Source: CAZPGL01 sp964586175
GTDB lineage: Bacteria > Actinomycetota > Acidimicrobiia > Acidimicrobiales > MedAcidi-G1
DNA length: 25,166 bases
Assembly: GCA_964586175.1 (NCBI GenBank)
Contig: CAZPGL010000030.1
Coordinates: forward strand, 1 to 25,166
Direction: 5' to 3'
The notes beneath the pieces are model-generated. The model was given only the letters and a program-made list of their open reading frames with translations. It made no database searches and had not been told where the DNA came from. Positions 16,187-23,659 of this stretch are shown in pieces (the first letter of the stretch is position 1; the number at the start of each line of letters is the position of its first letter). Both the position numbers and the translations under genes were made by a program.

Positions 16187-17107
16187 TCAGTAGCCGAGCG
16201 CCACGTCGACCCCGGCCAGCAACTCCTGGCCGGCGCAGAAGCGGCGCACGTTCTCGGTGACGAACGGGGCCAGCAGGTCGAGGCCCATCTCCGGAGTGTT
16301 GGCGATGTGCGGGGTGATGAGGCAACTCGACTGCGACCAGAGGGGGTGTCCTTCGGGCAGCGGCTCCGGGTCGGTCACGTCGAGTGCCGCCCCGCCGAGA
16401 CGACCGGCATCGAGGGCGGCCACCAGGTCGTCGGTGGCGATGTGGCCGCCCCGGGCCACGTTGACGATCCAGGCGTGGTCGGGTAGGGCGGCCATGGCCG
16501 CGGCGTCGACGATGCCCCGGGTCTCGTCGGTCAGGGCCAGGGCCAGGACCAGCACGTCGGTGCGGGGAAGCAGCTCGTGGAGCCGGGCCGGCCCCACCGT
16601 CCGGGCCGCACCCTCGACCGGTGAACCGGAGCGGCGTACCACGCTGATGTCGCAGTCGAACGGGGCCAGCAGGTCGATGGTGGCCCGGGTGATGCCGCCG
16701 CCGCCGAGGAACGTGACCCGGGACCCGGCCAGGTAGCGCCCTACCGGCGGCCCCCAGGAGTCGGCCCGGGCGTAGCCGTGGAGGTGCTTGGCGCCGGCCA
16801 GCATCATGGCCAGCACCGTTTCGGCCACCGCCGGGGCGTACACGCCCTTGGCGCACGTCCAGCGCCAGCGGTCGTCGAGGTGGTGGGCGAACGGTTCGAT
16901 GCCGGCGTAGGGGAGTTGGATCCATTCGAGCCGGGCGGCGTCGGCGACCAGGTCGGGGAAGGCGTCGGTGTGCAACGGGTCGGCCCAGATCAGGCCTTCG
17001 GCATCGACCGGCTCGACCACCGATCCGCCTCCGGCCTCGACGGCGGCACACAGCCGTTCGTGCATGGCCGGGCGGCTGGCCGGAACGACGGCGACCGGCC
17101 GGGTCAC
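16187..17107 (-). CDS. D-isomer-specific 2-hydroxyacid dehydrogenase family protein
   Basis: This 306-residue protein has the NAD-binding motif FLGGGGITRATIDLL, the conserved NVARGGHIATDDLVAAL with the substrate-binding Arg, LDVTDPEPLPEGHPLW with the catalytic Glu, and TPHIANT with the catalytic His. It should reduce a 2-keto acid or oxidise a D-2-hydroxy acid. The usual GxGxxG appears as GGGGIT, ending in Thr rather than Gly, so cofactor fit may differ slightly. The GTG at 17107 overlaps the LLM stop as GTGA, which fixes the start; longer readings lie inside that gene. The protein is somewhat short in its first domain, as in the glyoxylate/hydroxypyruvate-reductase-like branch. Confidence 0.88.
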   Translation of the reverse strand: MTRPVAVVPASRPAMHERLCAAVEAGGGSVVEPVDAEGLIWADPLHTDAFPDLVADAARLEWIQLPYAGIEPFAHHLDDRWRWTCAKGVYAPAVAETVLAMMLAGAKHLHGYARADSWGPPVGRYLAGSRVTFLGGGGITRATIDLLAPFDCDISVVRRSGSPVEGAARTVGPARLHELLPRTDVLVLALALTDETRGIVDAAAMAALPDHAWIVNVARGGHIATDDLVAALDAGRLGGAALDVTDPEPLPEGHPLWSQSSCLITPHIANTPEMGLDLLAPFVTENVRRFCAGQELLAGVDVALGY

Positions 17108-18006
17108 GTCTGGAGGGGCAGGCACTCGTCGGCCACCGCCCCGACGGTGGACGCCCAGTCGTCGGGTTCGTCGAGGGGGAACACCACGAACTTGGACGCC
17201 CCGGCGTCGACGAACTCGGTGAGGCGGGTGGCCAGCCCGGCCACACCGGTGGCCACCACCTCGCCGGGGTCGACATCGGGCTGGCGTTGGCGCAGACGCT
17301 CCACGAAGCGGTCGGGCAGGGCCCGGTGCACGAACGGGACGAGGGCGCCGAAGTGCTCGGGGTCGATGTGGCGGTCGTGGGCGGCGGCTTCGGCCTGCAC
17401 CACGGTGATGCCGTCGGCGACGATCTGCGGGGTGGCGAACGACGGCAGCCAGCCGTCGCCCAGTCGGCCACAGCGCCGCAGCTCGGATGGGGCGAACCCG
17501 CCCAGCCACACGTCGATGGGCTGTTGGATCGGCTTGGGGGCCACCCGCACGCCGTCGAGGTGGAACCGTTCACCCCGATGGTCGACGGCGTCTTCGCCGG
17601 CGTCCCACAGGCGACGCATCAGCGGCAGGGCCTCGTCGAACCAGGCGGCCCGCTCACCCCGGGTCACCCCGAAGGCCTGGTGTTCGGCGGCGTCGGCGAT
17701 GCCCAGGCCGAACGCCGGCAGGGCCCGACCGCCCGACACCACGTCGAGGCTGGCGACTGCCTTGGCGCACAGCACCGGGTTGCGGCCCGGCAGCACCATG
17801 ACCGCCGGTCCGAATTTGAGGTGCTCGGTGCGGCCGGCGGCGTACGCCATGGCGACCATCGGGTCGAGGGTCAGGCCGGTGGCCCGCTCGCTGACCCACA
17901 GCGAATCGAACTTGTGGGTTTCGAGGTCGTCGACGATCCGGCCGAACAGGTCGGTGTCGTCGAGGCGGGCCGATCCGCCGAACCCGAAGCCGACCCGGAT
18001 CTTCAC
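17104..18006 (-). CDS. LLM-class flavin/F420-dependent oxidoreductase
   Basis: A 300-residue luciferase-like barrel protein: it begins VKIRVGFGFGGSARLDD, then HKFDSLWVSERATGL, RTEHLKFGPAVMVLPGRNP, AKAVASLDVVSGGRAL and VWLGGFAPSELRRCGRLGDGWLP. These are the usual blocks of F420-type LLM proteins in actinobacteria. The start is the GTG at 18006 with GGAG about nine bases upstream. It is 16 bases after the thioredoxin-fold gene and overlaps the hydroxyacid dehydrogenase gene. The substrate is not known; pairing with a 2-keto/hydroxy acid enzyme suggests a shared small-molecule pathway. Confidence 0.87.
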   Translation of the reverse strand: MKIRVGFGFGGSARLDDTDLFGRIVDDLETHKFDSLWVSERATGLTLDPMVAMAYAAGRTEHLKFGPAVMVLPGRNPVLCAKAVASLDVVSGGRALPAFGLGIADAAEHQAFGVTRGERAAWFDEALPLMRRLWDAGEDAVDHRGERFHLDGVRVAPKPIQQPIDVWLGGFAPSELRRCGRLGDGWLPSFATPQIVADGITVVQAEAAAHDRHIDPEHFGALVPFVHRALPDRFVERLRQRQPDVDPGEVVATGVAGLATRLTEFVDAGASKFVVFPLDEPDDWASTVGAVADECLPLQT

Positions 18007-18022
18007 GCCGAGCCGCTCCGGA

Positions 18023-18526
18023 TCAGCCCAGAGCGGCGGTGCCGGCGTAGGGGGCCGGATCGCCGGCGGCCGGCACCTCGGGGCGCGACCACGCCGTGAG
18101 GTCGGCCAGGGCGTCGCTGACGGCCCGCCATGCCTCGGGATCCCAGCCTTCGGCAGTTCCGAGCACGGTGCCGTTCTGGCGGATCACCACGAAGGCGGGC
18201 AGGCTCTCGAGGCCCAGGGCCCGGACCAGGGTGCGGTCGGGGTCGGCGAGGCCCAGGATCTCGTCGGCCAGCGGGCCGAGGAACGCCTGGGCGCCGGCGG
18301 TGTCGGTGTCGGTGACGAGGTAGGCGACCCGGACGTCGGCGTCGCGGAACACCTCGAGGACCCGGCGGCCGGTGTCGAGCAGCCAGGAACTCTCGTGGGT
18401 GTACGGGTCGAGCACCACGAGGGCCAGCGGGAAGGTGGTGAGCAGCTGCGACAGCGGGCGGGCGTCGCCGCCCACCGGATGGAGCTCGGTGCTCAGCAGA
18501 ACGTCGGGTGCGATGTCGTCGGCCAC
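18023..18526 (-). CDS. Cysteine-free thioredoxin-fold protein
   Basis: Read from the GTG at 18526 this gives 167 residues. FPLALVVLDPYTHESSWLLD followed by a helix, VRVAYLVTD, then LGLESLPAFVVIRQNGTVLG (cis-Pro at P110) and GWDPEAWRAVSDAL is the layout of thioredoxin/redoxin domains. The active-site CxxC is replaced by the segment around THES, and the whole protein contains no cysteine, so it cannot act as a normal disulfide reductase. It heads the operon with the LLM, dehydrogenase and MauE-like genes. TAGCGT (18540-18535) lies eight bases before the GTG, consistent with a leaderless start; the frame stays open upstream but reads as non-coding sequence. Confidence 0.7.
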   Translation of the reverse strand: MADDIAPDVLLSTELHPVGGDARPLSQLLTTFPLALVVLDPYTHESSWLLDTGRRVLEVFRDADVRVAYLVTDTDTAGAQAFLGPLADEILGLADPDRTLVRALGLESLPAFVVIRQNGTVLGTAEGWDPEAWRAVSDALADLTAWSRPEVPAAGDPAPYAGTAALG

Positions 18527-18534
18527 GAGGGCTG

Positions 18535-18540
18535 ACGCTA
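18535..18540 (-). promoter_or_regulatory. -10 box of the 18526 operon
   Basis: TAGCGT on the minus strand, eight bases before the GTG start. No convincing -35 box. Confidence 0.4.
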
Positions 18541-18580
18541 GCAAGCGCAGGCCGGTTCTGGCGCGGTTAGAGGTGACACT

Positions 18581-18609
18581 CCGGATCTGGGGACAGACCC
18601 CAGATCCGG
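18581..18609. repeat. Perfect inverted repeat in divergent promoter region
   Basis: CCGGATCTGGGG and CCCCAGATCCGG form 12-bp arms around ACAGA. The core CTGGGGACAGACCCCAG looks like dispersed palindromes I have seen in other bacterial genomes (memory, not checked). It lies midway between two divergent promoters and could be a REP-like element or an operator. Confidence 0.75.
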
Positions 18610-18640
18610 GGTGGGGTCGAAGCGCCGACGACCCTGGCGT

Positions 18641-18646
18641 TACGGT
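18641..18646 (+). promoter_or_regulatory. -10 box of a leaderless promoter
   Basis: TACGGT is followed by seven bases and the GTG at 18654, the same arrangement as before the cupredoxin gene. Confidence 0.45.
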
Positions 18647-18653
18647 CGCGGCC

Positions 18654-19319
18654 GTGCACCCCATGGAACGGCTCCGTCTCGTGGCCCGCTCCGGCGGTCC
18701 GCCCCGGTCGCTGGCCATCGGTGCCGCCGAGGCCCTGCTGCCCGTCGCCGATCAGCCCGGCGGGCTGCTCACCGCGGCCCGCCGTCTCGTCGACCGGCAC
18801 CGAGGGCACGGCCCGCTGGTCTGGGTGTGTGCCAGGGCGACCACGGCCCCCGATCCCCGGGTGTCGCTCGTTGGGTCCATCGAGCTGTTGCGGTCCGACC
18901 CGGTGGCCGGTCGGGTGGTCGAGGCCCTGCCCGCCGAAGCCGTCGTGGTGTGCGGCCCGGGCGTCGACCTGCCGACAATCCGAGATGATCTGACCCTGGC
19001 CACCGATCGGGCCGCCCTCGCCGCCGCCGACGTGCTGGTGGTCGCCCCGGCGGTCGCCGGCCCTGCCGGCTGGTGGACCGAAGGGGTGGTCGACCTGCTG
19101 GACGAGGCCGCCCACCACGAGGTGCCGGTGTGGCTGGCCGTCGGCGAGGGTGCCGTGCTTCCTGCGGTCATGGCCGAGCGGGCCCTGGCCGGCCTGGACC
19201 CGATCGGCTTCGACGGGGTGGCCCGGGCCGTCGGTCCGAACGGAGCGGCACCGGTGGAGACACTGGTCGGCCGGTCGACGTGCCCGGTCGACCTCGGCCT
19301 GTACTCCGGCTCGTCGTGA
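18654..19319 (+). CDS. Unrecognised protein upstream of mutY
   Basis: A 221-residue soluble protein I do not recognise. It alternates helices and short hydrophobic strands (PLVWVCARAT, AVVVCGPG, ADVLVVAPAV, VPVWLAVGEG), suggesting a Rossmann-like alpha/beta fold. A distant resemblance to the eIF-2B/aIF-2B type fold is possible (a helical start with GGPPRSLAIGAAEAL, then late strand-helix repeats), but I would not assign it. There is no signal peptide or membrane segment. The GTG at 18654 is chosen from the TACGGT box seven bases upstream; an ATG nine bases further on is an alternative. Its stop overlaps the mutY start as GTGA, so the two are translationally coupled. Confidence 0.65.
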   Translation: MHPMERLRLVARSGGPPRSLAIGAAEALLPVADQPGGLLTAARRLVDRHRGHGPLVWVCARATTAPDPRVSLVGSIELLRSDPVAGRVVEALPAEAVVVCGPGVDLPTIRDDLTLATDRAALAAADVLVVAPAVAGPAGWWTEGVVDLLDEAAHHEVPVWLAVGEGAVLPAVMAERALAGLDPIGFDGVARAVGPNGAAPVETLVGRSTCPVDLGLYSGSS

Positions 19320-20194
19320 CCCGACTGCCCGCGGCATTGCTGGACTGGGGCCGTCCCCGTCTGCGCGATCTTCCGTGGCGGGCCACCCGTGACCCGTGGG
19401 CGGTGCTGGTGGCCGAGGTGATGCTGCAGCAGACCCAGGTCGACCGGGTGGTTCCCCGTTGGTCCCGGTTCCTCGAACGGTTCCCGACACCGGCGGCGTG
19501 CGCCGGGGCGACGGTCGCCGACGTGGTCAGGGAGTGGTCCGGGCTGGGCTACAACCGGCGGGCCGTGTTCCTGCACCGTTGCGCCACGCGGGTGACAACG
19601 GACCATGGCGGCGAGTTGTCCACGGAGGTACCGGCGCTCCTGGCCCTGCCGGGGGTCGGCCCCTACACGGCCCGGGCGGTGGCCGCCTTCGCCGCCGAGG
19701 CCGACGTCGGGGTGGTCGACACCAACGTCGGCCGGGTGCTGGCCCGATGGTCGGGGCGTCGCCTCACCGCCGGTGAGGCCCAGCGGGCCGCCGACGCCTC
19801 GGTGCCGCCGGGGGAGGGTTGGGCGTGGAACCAGGTGCTGCTCGACCTGGGGGCCACGGTGTGCCGGTCCCGCGACCCTGACTGTGCGGTGTGCCCGCTG
19901 GCTGCCGACTGTGCGTGGCGGGGGCGGGGACCCGACCCGGCGCCAGGGTCGGCCGGTGTGGCCGGTGGCCAGACCCGGTTCGAGGGGTCGGACCGGCAGG
20001 GCCGGGGCCGTCTGGTTGCGGCGCTGGCCGATGGCCCGGTGCCCGACGACCGGTTGGCGACGGTCATGGGCTGGTCGGGGGATCCCGAACGGGCCGACCG
20101 GGTGGCCGCCGGCCTCGTCGCCGACGGCCTGGCCGAACACGATGGTTCGGAGTGGTGGTTGCCCGGCAGCCCGGACCGGCTCAGTCGGCGGTGA
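19316..20194 (+). CDS. mutY: A/G-specific adenine DNA glycosylase (MutY)
   Basis: A 292-residue base-excision repair glycosylase that removes adenine opposite 8-oxoguanine. Visible are E34 in EVMLQQTQ (catalytic Glu of MutY), the helix-hairpin-helix LPGVGPYTA (111-119), the catalytic Asp D135 in VVDTNVGRVLAR, and the 4Fe-4S cluster C183-X6-C190-X2-C193-X5-C199. The C-terminal part is shorter than the NUDIX-like 8-oxoG recognition domain of E. coli MutY and looks like a small helical domain instead, as in many actinobacterial MutY proteins. The GTG start overlaps the upstream stop as GTGA. The end overlaps the convergent UGSC gene by 14 bases. Confidence 0.93.
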   Translation: MTRLPAALLDWGRPRLRDLPWRATRDPWAVLVAEVMLQQTQVDRVVPRWSRFLERFPTPAACAGATVADVVREWSGLGYNRRAVFLHRCATRVTTDHGGELSTEVPALLALPGVGPYTARAVAAFAAEADVGVVDTNVGRVLARWSGRRLTAGEAQRAADASVPPGEGWAWNQVLLDLGATVCRSRDPDCAVCPLAADCAWRGRGPDPAPGSAGVAGGQTRFEGSDRQGRGRLVAALADGPVPDDRLATVMGWSGDPERADRVAAGLVADGLAEHDGSEWWLPGSPDRLSRR

Positions 20195-20699
20195 GGGCAG
20201 CCACCAGGGCGGTCACCGCGTCGTCGGCCATGGCCCGCATCTCGTCGTCGGTGCGGTCCTGGATGGGATGGGGGGTCAGGACCCGGGCCACCTCGAGGCC
20301 CAGTGCCGCGCTCTGGGTGTCGGCGGCGTCGTCGAACGGTGCCGAGGCCACCATCACCCCGGGGATGCCCCGCCGTTCCAGGTCGTCGATGTCGTGCACA
20401 CTGCACGACGTGCACGAGCCTCAATCGGCGAGGGCCTCGATCACCGCGTCGCAGGTGGTGGCGATCTCGTGGCGCAGGTCGGCGGGGGCCGGCCGGGTGA
20501 ACGTGGGTTTCATGTAGCGAACCACCCGGGCACCCAGCCCGGTCAGGCGCTCCTCCACCCGGTCGAGGAACACGTCGCCCCGGGGCTTGGAGATGTCGAG
20601 CAGCCCGACGGTGAGCCCGTCGAGATCGTCGGGCCGGGCGACCAGCGGGCGGGTCGATGGGACCGCTTCGGCGGTCGGGTCGAGGACGACGACGCTCAT
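20181..20699 (-). CDS. UGSC-family selenoprotein with in-frame UGA
   Basis: From the ATG at 20699 the frame runs 92 codons to a UGA (20423-20421) and continues open to 20181, giving 172 residues. The junction reads CDAVIEALAD-U-GSCTSCSVHDI, the defining UGSC motif of a known (seleno)protein family, with C96 and C99 nearby (UxxCxxC). Upstream LLDISKPRGDVFLDR and MKPTFTRPAP, and downstream LERRGIPGVMVASAPF, LGLEVARVLTPHPI, also fit the family. The biochemical role is unknown; the motif implies selenol-based redox chemistry. A candidate SECIS hairpin follows the UGA. Standard calling would give two broken pieces. It overlaps the preceding thioredoxin-fusion gene as ATGA, so the two selenoproteins are co-expressed. 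Confidence 0.9.
20391..20409 (-). promoter_or_regulatory. Candidate bacterial SECIS hairpin of the UGSC gene
   Basis: GTCGTGCA (20409-20402) pairs with TGCACGAC (20398-20391) around the 3-nt loop GTG. The loop starts 19 nt after the UGA and begins with G. An alternative fold pairs TCGTGCAC with GTGCACGA around a 10-nt loop. Confidence 0.7.
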
Positions 20700-22135
20700 C
20701 TGATGATCTCCCTCGTGACGGGGTCGGAGCCGGTGGGTCCATTCTTCCAGCCGCCGATGACCGCCGAGAACAGGCCGGCCGGGCCGCCGGCATGGACGAC
20801 GAGCAGCCCGCCGGGGCGGAACTTGGGGATGTGGTTGCCGGCCAACTCGGGCGGCAGGCCTTCCTCGACGCCGTCGACCCCGCCGACGATGGTGTCGGTG
20901 TCCACCATCAGCAACTCGCCCAATTCGGCCATGAACCGGTCGCGGTCCCAGCCGGCGTCGATGTAACGGGCCAGGTGCTCGGGCGACAGCACCAGCATGG
21001 CGTCCATGCCGAACACCACCCGGGGTGAGATGGTGGTGCGCAGCATCTGGGCGATCATGCGGGTCAGCGACTCGGGGCTACGGCTGGCCTGGTCGAGGAT
21101 GAGGCTGGGGCCCTCGCCGCAGAAGGCGGTGACCGTGTTCTGGTCGGCGGTGTAGCCCCGGGACTCGGCCAGGGTGGTCCAGGCCCCGGACGGATGTTCG
21201 GCGAAGCAGAAGCCCTGCTTGCCCATGTGCCCCAGGGTGGACCGGTCGACGCCGCCCGGCGCGCCGCCGCCCACGTTTCGGACGATCAGTTGGACGGCCC
21301 GGCCGATGGTGGAGTTGGCCCGGTTGCCGTGGCCGAGGGCGTTGATACCGCTGTTCATGCCGATCTCGGCGGCGACCGGCCCGTTGACGACCAGTACCGG
21401 GCCGACCGACATGGTGGTGGCCAGCACACCGTGGATGTTGAACGCCTCGTCGCACACTGCCTCGACGGCGGCCAGCACCACGGGCAGGTACTCGGGTCGG
21501 CAGCCGGCCATGACCGCGTTGACCGCCGCCTTCTCGACCGTGCATTCGCGGAGGTCGGGGCCGACCACGGCGACGACGTCGTCGGGTGCCCGCGAGGTGC
21601 CGTCGAGCATGCGCAGCACGCGGGCCTCGGTGGGGGGCACGACGGGCAGGCCGTCGGACCAGCCGCGGTCGAACATGGCCTCCATCTCGTCTTCGAGGGC
21701 GCCTACCTCGATGCGGCGCGATGTGAGGCCCGAGTCGCCGTAGCGGGCCAGGAGCTCGTCGACCCGCCCGGGGTCGACCGACAGGGAACCTCAACCGGGT
21801 TTGAAGTCGGGCAGGTCGCGACCGAGTCCGGCGACGCCGGTGATCGACTCCCAGGCGCCCCGCTCCCAGCCGGTGATGCGCTCGACCTCGACACCGTCGA
21901 CGACCCGGATGAGGGTGGGGACGGCCTCGACGTCGTGGTGCCAGCTGACGGCCAGGTCGGTGTCATCGACCACCCAGTCGGCGGTGGCCGGAAAGGCGGG
22001 ATCGTCCTGGGTGTACACGGTGAGGTGGCCGGCGTCGCCGAGGTCGGCGAGGACGCCGGCGGCCAGCGTGCACGCCGGACAGTCCGACTTGACCACGGCC
22101 ACGACGCCGTCGGGGAGGAGCGGTGCACCAGCCAC
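20696..22135 (-). CDS. Thioredoxin-domain selenoprotein fused via UGA to a large unknown domain
   Basis: The GTG at 22135 opens a thioredoxin-fold domain (114 residues) with C19-P-A-C22 and the cis-Pro stretch AVPTLIRVVDG (P73). It reaches UGA (21793-21791) as FKPG-U-GSLSVDPGRV, and the same frame then stays open for 364 codons to 20696, giving 479 residues in all. The long part (MEAMFDRGWSDGLPVVPPTE, then CTVEKAAVNAVMAGC, LVVNGPVAAEIGMNSGINAL, GHMGKQGFCFAEHP, FGMDAMLVLSPEH) is well conserved in style but unrecognised. Separate calling gives a 114-residue thioredoxin and a 329-residue orphan, and loses the 35 codons between. PG-U-GS echoes the U-GS of its partner UGSC gene, which it overlaps by ATGA. 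A SECIS-like hairpin follows the UGA. A thioredoxin-linked reductase is inferred. Confidence 0.82.
21758..21778 (-). promoter_or_regulatory. Candidate bacterial SECIS hairpin of the thioredoxin-fusion gene
   Basis: GTCGACCC (21778-21771) pairs perfectly with GGGTCGAC (21765-21758) around the 5-nt loop CGGGC. The loop starts 20 nt after the UGA and has G at position 2. Confidence 0.7.
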
Positions 22136-22225
22136 GAACCGAGTCTGTCAGGTCCGACCGTGCCCTGAGATATCGGTCACAACACGGGCGTACCCCCCCG
22201 GAGGCGTCCGTACCCTCGCGAGGCG

Positions 22226-23089
22226 ATGGGGGATTCACTCGACGTCGCGTTCCATGGAGTCCGGGGTTCGACCCCGTGCGCCTGTGACGCCAATCAGCGG
22301 TACGGCGGCAACACCTCGTGCGTCGTCGTCGACAGCCCCGACATCGACCCGATCGTGCTCGACCTGGGTACCGGCCTGCGCACCTACGGGCAGCAGGAGG
22401 CCGAGCGGACCGCGGGCCGGCCCTTCAGAGGCACGGCGCTGGTCACCCACCTGCACTGGGACCACGTGCAGGGCCTGCCGTTCTTCACCCCGGTCAACCA
22501 ACCGGGTGCCCGACTCGACGTGTACGGCCCCGTCCACGACGGATGCTCGATGGAGGCGGCGTTCGACGCCTTCATGGCGCCGCCCTACTTCCCGATCGGC
22601 CACCGGGACCTGGCCGGCGACATCGTCTTCCACGACGTCGGCGACGCCACCTTCGCCGTCGGGGCCGCCACCGTCACCTCCCGTCTGGTGCCACATGTGG
22701 GTGCCACCAACGGTTACCGCATCGACGTCGGTGGCCGCAGCGTCGCGTACGTCAGCGACCATCAGGAGCCACCCGAGGACCCCCACCACGTCGATGAGTC
22801 CGTGCTGGCCCTCGCCGACGGTGTCGATCTGTTGATCCATGACGCCCAGTACACGCCGGAGGAGTTCGCCCTGCGGTCCGACTGGGGACACTGCACCGTG
22901 CGTTACGCGCTCGAGGTCGCCCACCAGGCGGGCGTCGGTGAGCTGGTGCTGTTCCACCACGACCCCGCCCACTGCGACGACACCGTCGACGGCCTGCTGG
23001 CCGAGGCCCGCCAGGTGGCTACCGGGTTGGACGTCGGTACGGTCAGCGCGGCCCATGAGGGTCGGATCGTGCGACTCGGCGCGGCCTGA
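22226..23089 (+). CDS. MBL-fold metallo-hydrolase
   Basis: A 287-residue metallo-beta-lactamase-fold protein with FHGVRGSTPC at the start, RYGGNTSCVVV, VLDLGTGL, and the metal motif THLHWDH (H75, H77, D79, H80), followed by later ligands in VPHVG, VSDHQ and LFHHDPAH. The GVRGSTPC/RYGGNTSC start and overall order are those of the RNase Z / PhnP (cyclic phosphodiesterase) branch, so phosphodiester hydrolysis is the best guess. The ATG at 22226 follows a TACCCT box (22211-22216) by nine bases. It is divergent from the thioredoxin-fusion selenoprotein across 90 bases and is the first gene of a four-gene run. Confidence 0.88.
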   Translation: MGDSLDVAFHGVRGSTPCACDANQRYGGNTSCVVVDSPDIDPIVLDLGTGLRTYGQQEAERTAGRPFRGTALVTHLHWDHVQGLPFFTPVNQPGARLDVYGPVHDGCSMEAAFDAFMAPPYFPIGHRDLAGDIVFHDVGDATFAVGAATVTSRLVPHVGATNGYRIDVGGRSVAYVSDHQEPPEDPHHVDESVLALADGVDLLIHDAQYTPEEFALRSDWGHCTVRYALEVAHQAGVGELVLFHHDPAHCDDTVDGLLAEARQVATGLDVGTVSAAHEGRIVRLGAA

Positions 23090-23140
23090 ACGGACCTCGA
23101 CCGCTAGCCTCGGCGCCCGACGACCACGAAGGGGTGACGA

Positions 23141-23659
23141 GTGTCCGAACACGGCGAGATCGACGGCGACCTGTACCGCAAGGTGTTGGGCCGCTATCCG
23201 ACCGGGGTCACCCTCGTCACTGGGCTCGACGGCACTGGTGACACCGACGGGGGGAGCGGCGCACCCCTGGCCATGGTGATCGGTTCGTTCGTGTCGGTGT
23301 CGATGGATCCGCCGCTCGTCGGGTTCCTGCCCGGCAAGAGCTCGTACACCTGGCCGCGTATCGAAGCGTCGGGGTCGTTCTGCGTCAACGTGCTGTCCGA
23401 CGAGCAGGCCGAACTGTCCAACGGCTTCTTCCGGAAGGACGGCGACCCATGGGAGGGCACCGGCTGGGTGCCGGCGGCGTCGGGTTCGCCGCTCATCCCG
23501 TCGTGCCTGGCGTCCATCGACTGCTCGATCCACGAAGTTGTCGACGCCGGCGACCACGTCTTCGTTATGGGCCGGGTCGAGCAGGTCACCAGCGTCGAGG
23601 AGGGTTCGCCGCTGGTCTTCCTCGGCGGTGCCTACGGCCGATTCGGGCAGGACGGCTGA
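23141..23659 (+). CDS. Flavin reductase-like, FMN-binding split-barrel protein
   Basis: A 172-residue protein with the family blocks YRKVLGRYPTGVTLVTGLDG, MVIGSFVSVSMDPPLVGFLP, the stretch SSYTWPRIEASGSFCVNVL, and HVFVMGRVEQV near the end. Such proteins use NAD(P)H to reduce FMN or FAD for a two-component monooxygenase, although some bind flavin as a prosthetic group. AAGGGG lies before the GTG at 23141 and TAGCCT further upstream may be its -10 box. Its stop overlaps the next start as TGATG. A partner oxygenase is not in this operon; the LLM proteins and ferritin-like proteins elsewhere in the window are possible but unproven. Confidence 0.9.
   Translation: MSEHGEIDGDLYRKVLGRYPTGVTLVTGLDGTGDTDGGSGAPLAMVIGSFVSVSMDPPLVGFLPGKSSYTWPRIEASGSFCVNVLSDEQAELSNGFFRKDGDPWEGTGWVPAASGSPLIPSCLASIDCSIHEVVDAGDHVFVMGRVEQVTSVEEGSPLVFLGGAYGRFGQDG

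Noticed and set aside
20181..22135. The selenoprotein genes as decayed pseudogenes with a premature stop.
   Set aside because: Both frames are intact apart from one UGA each, placed in U-GS motifs with a SECIS-like hairpin; no frameshift or other stop is present.
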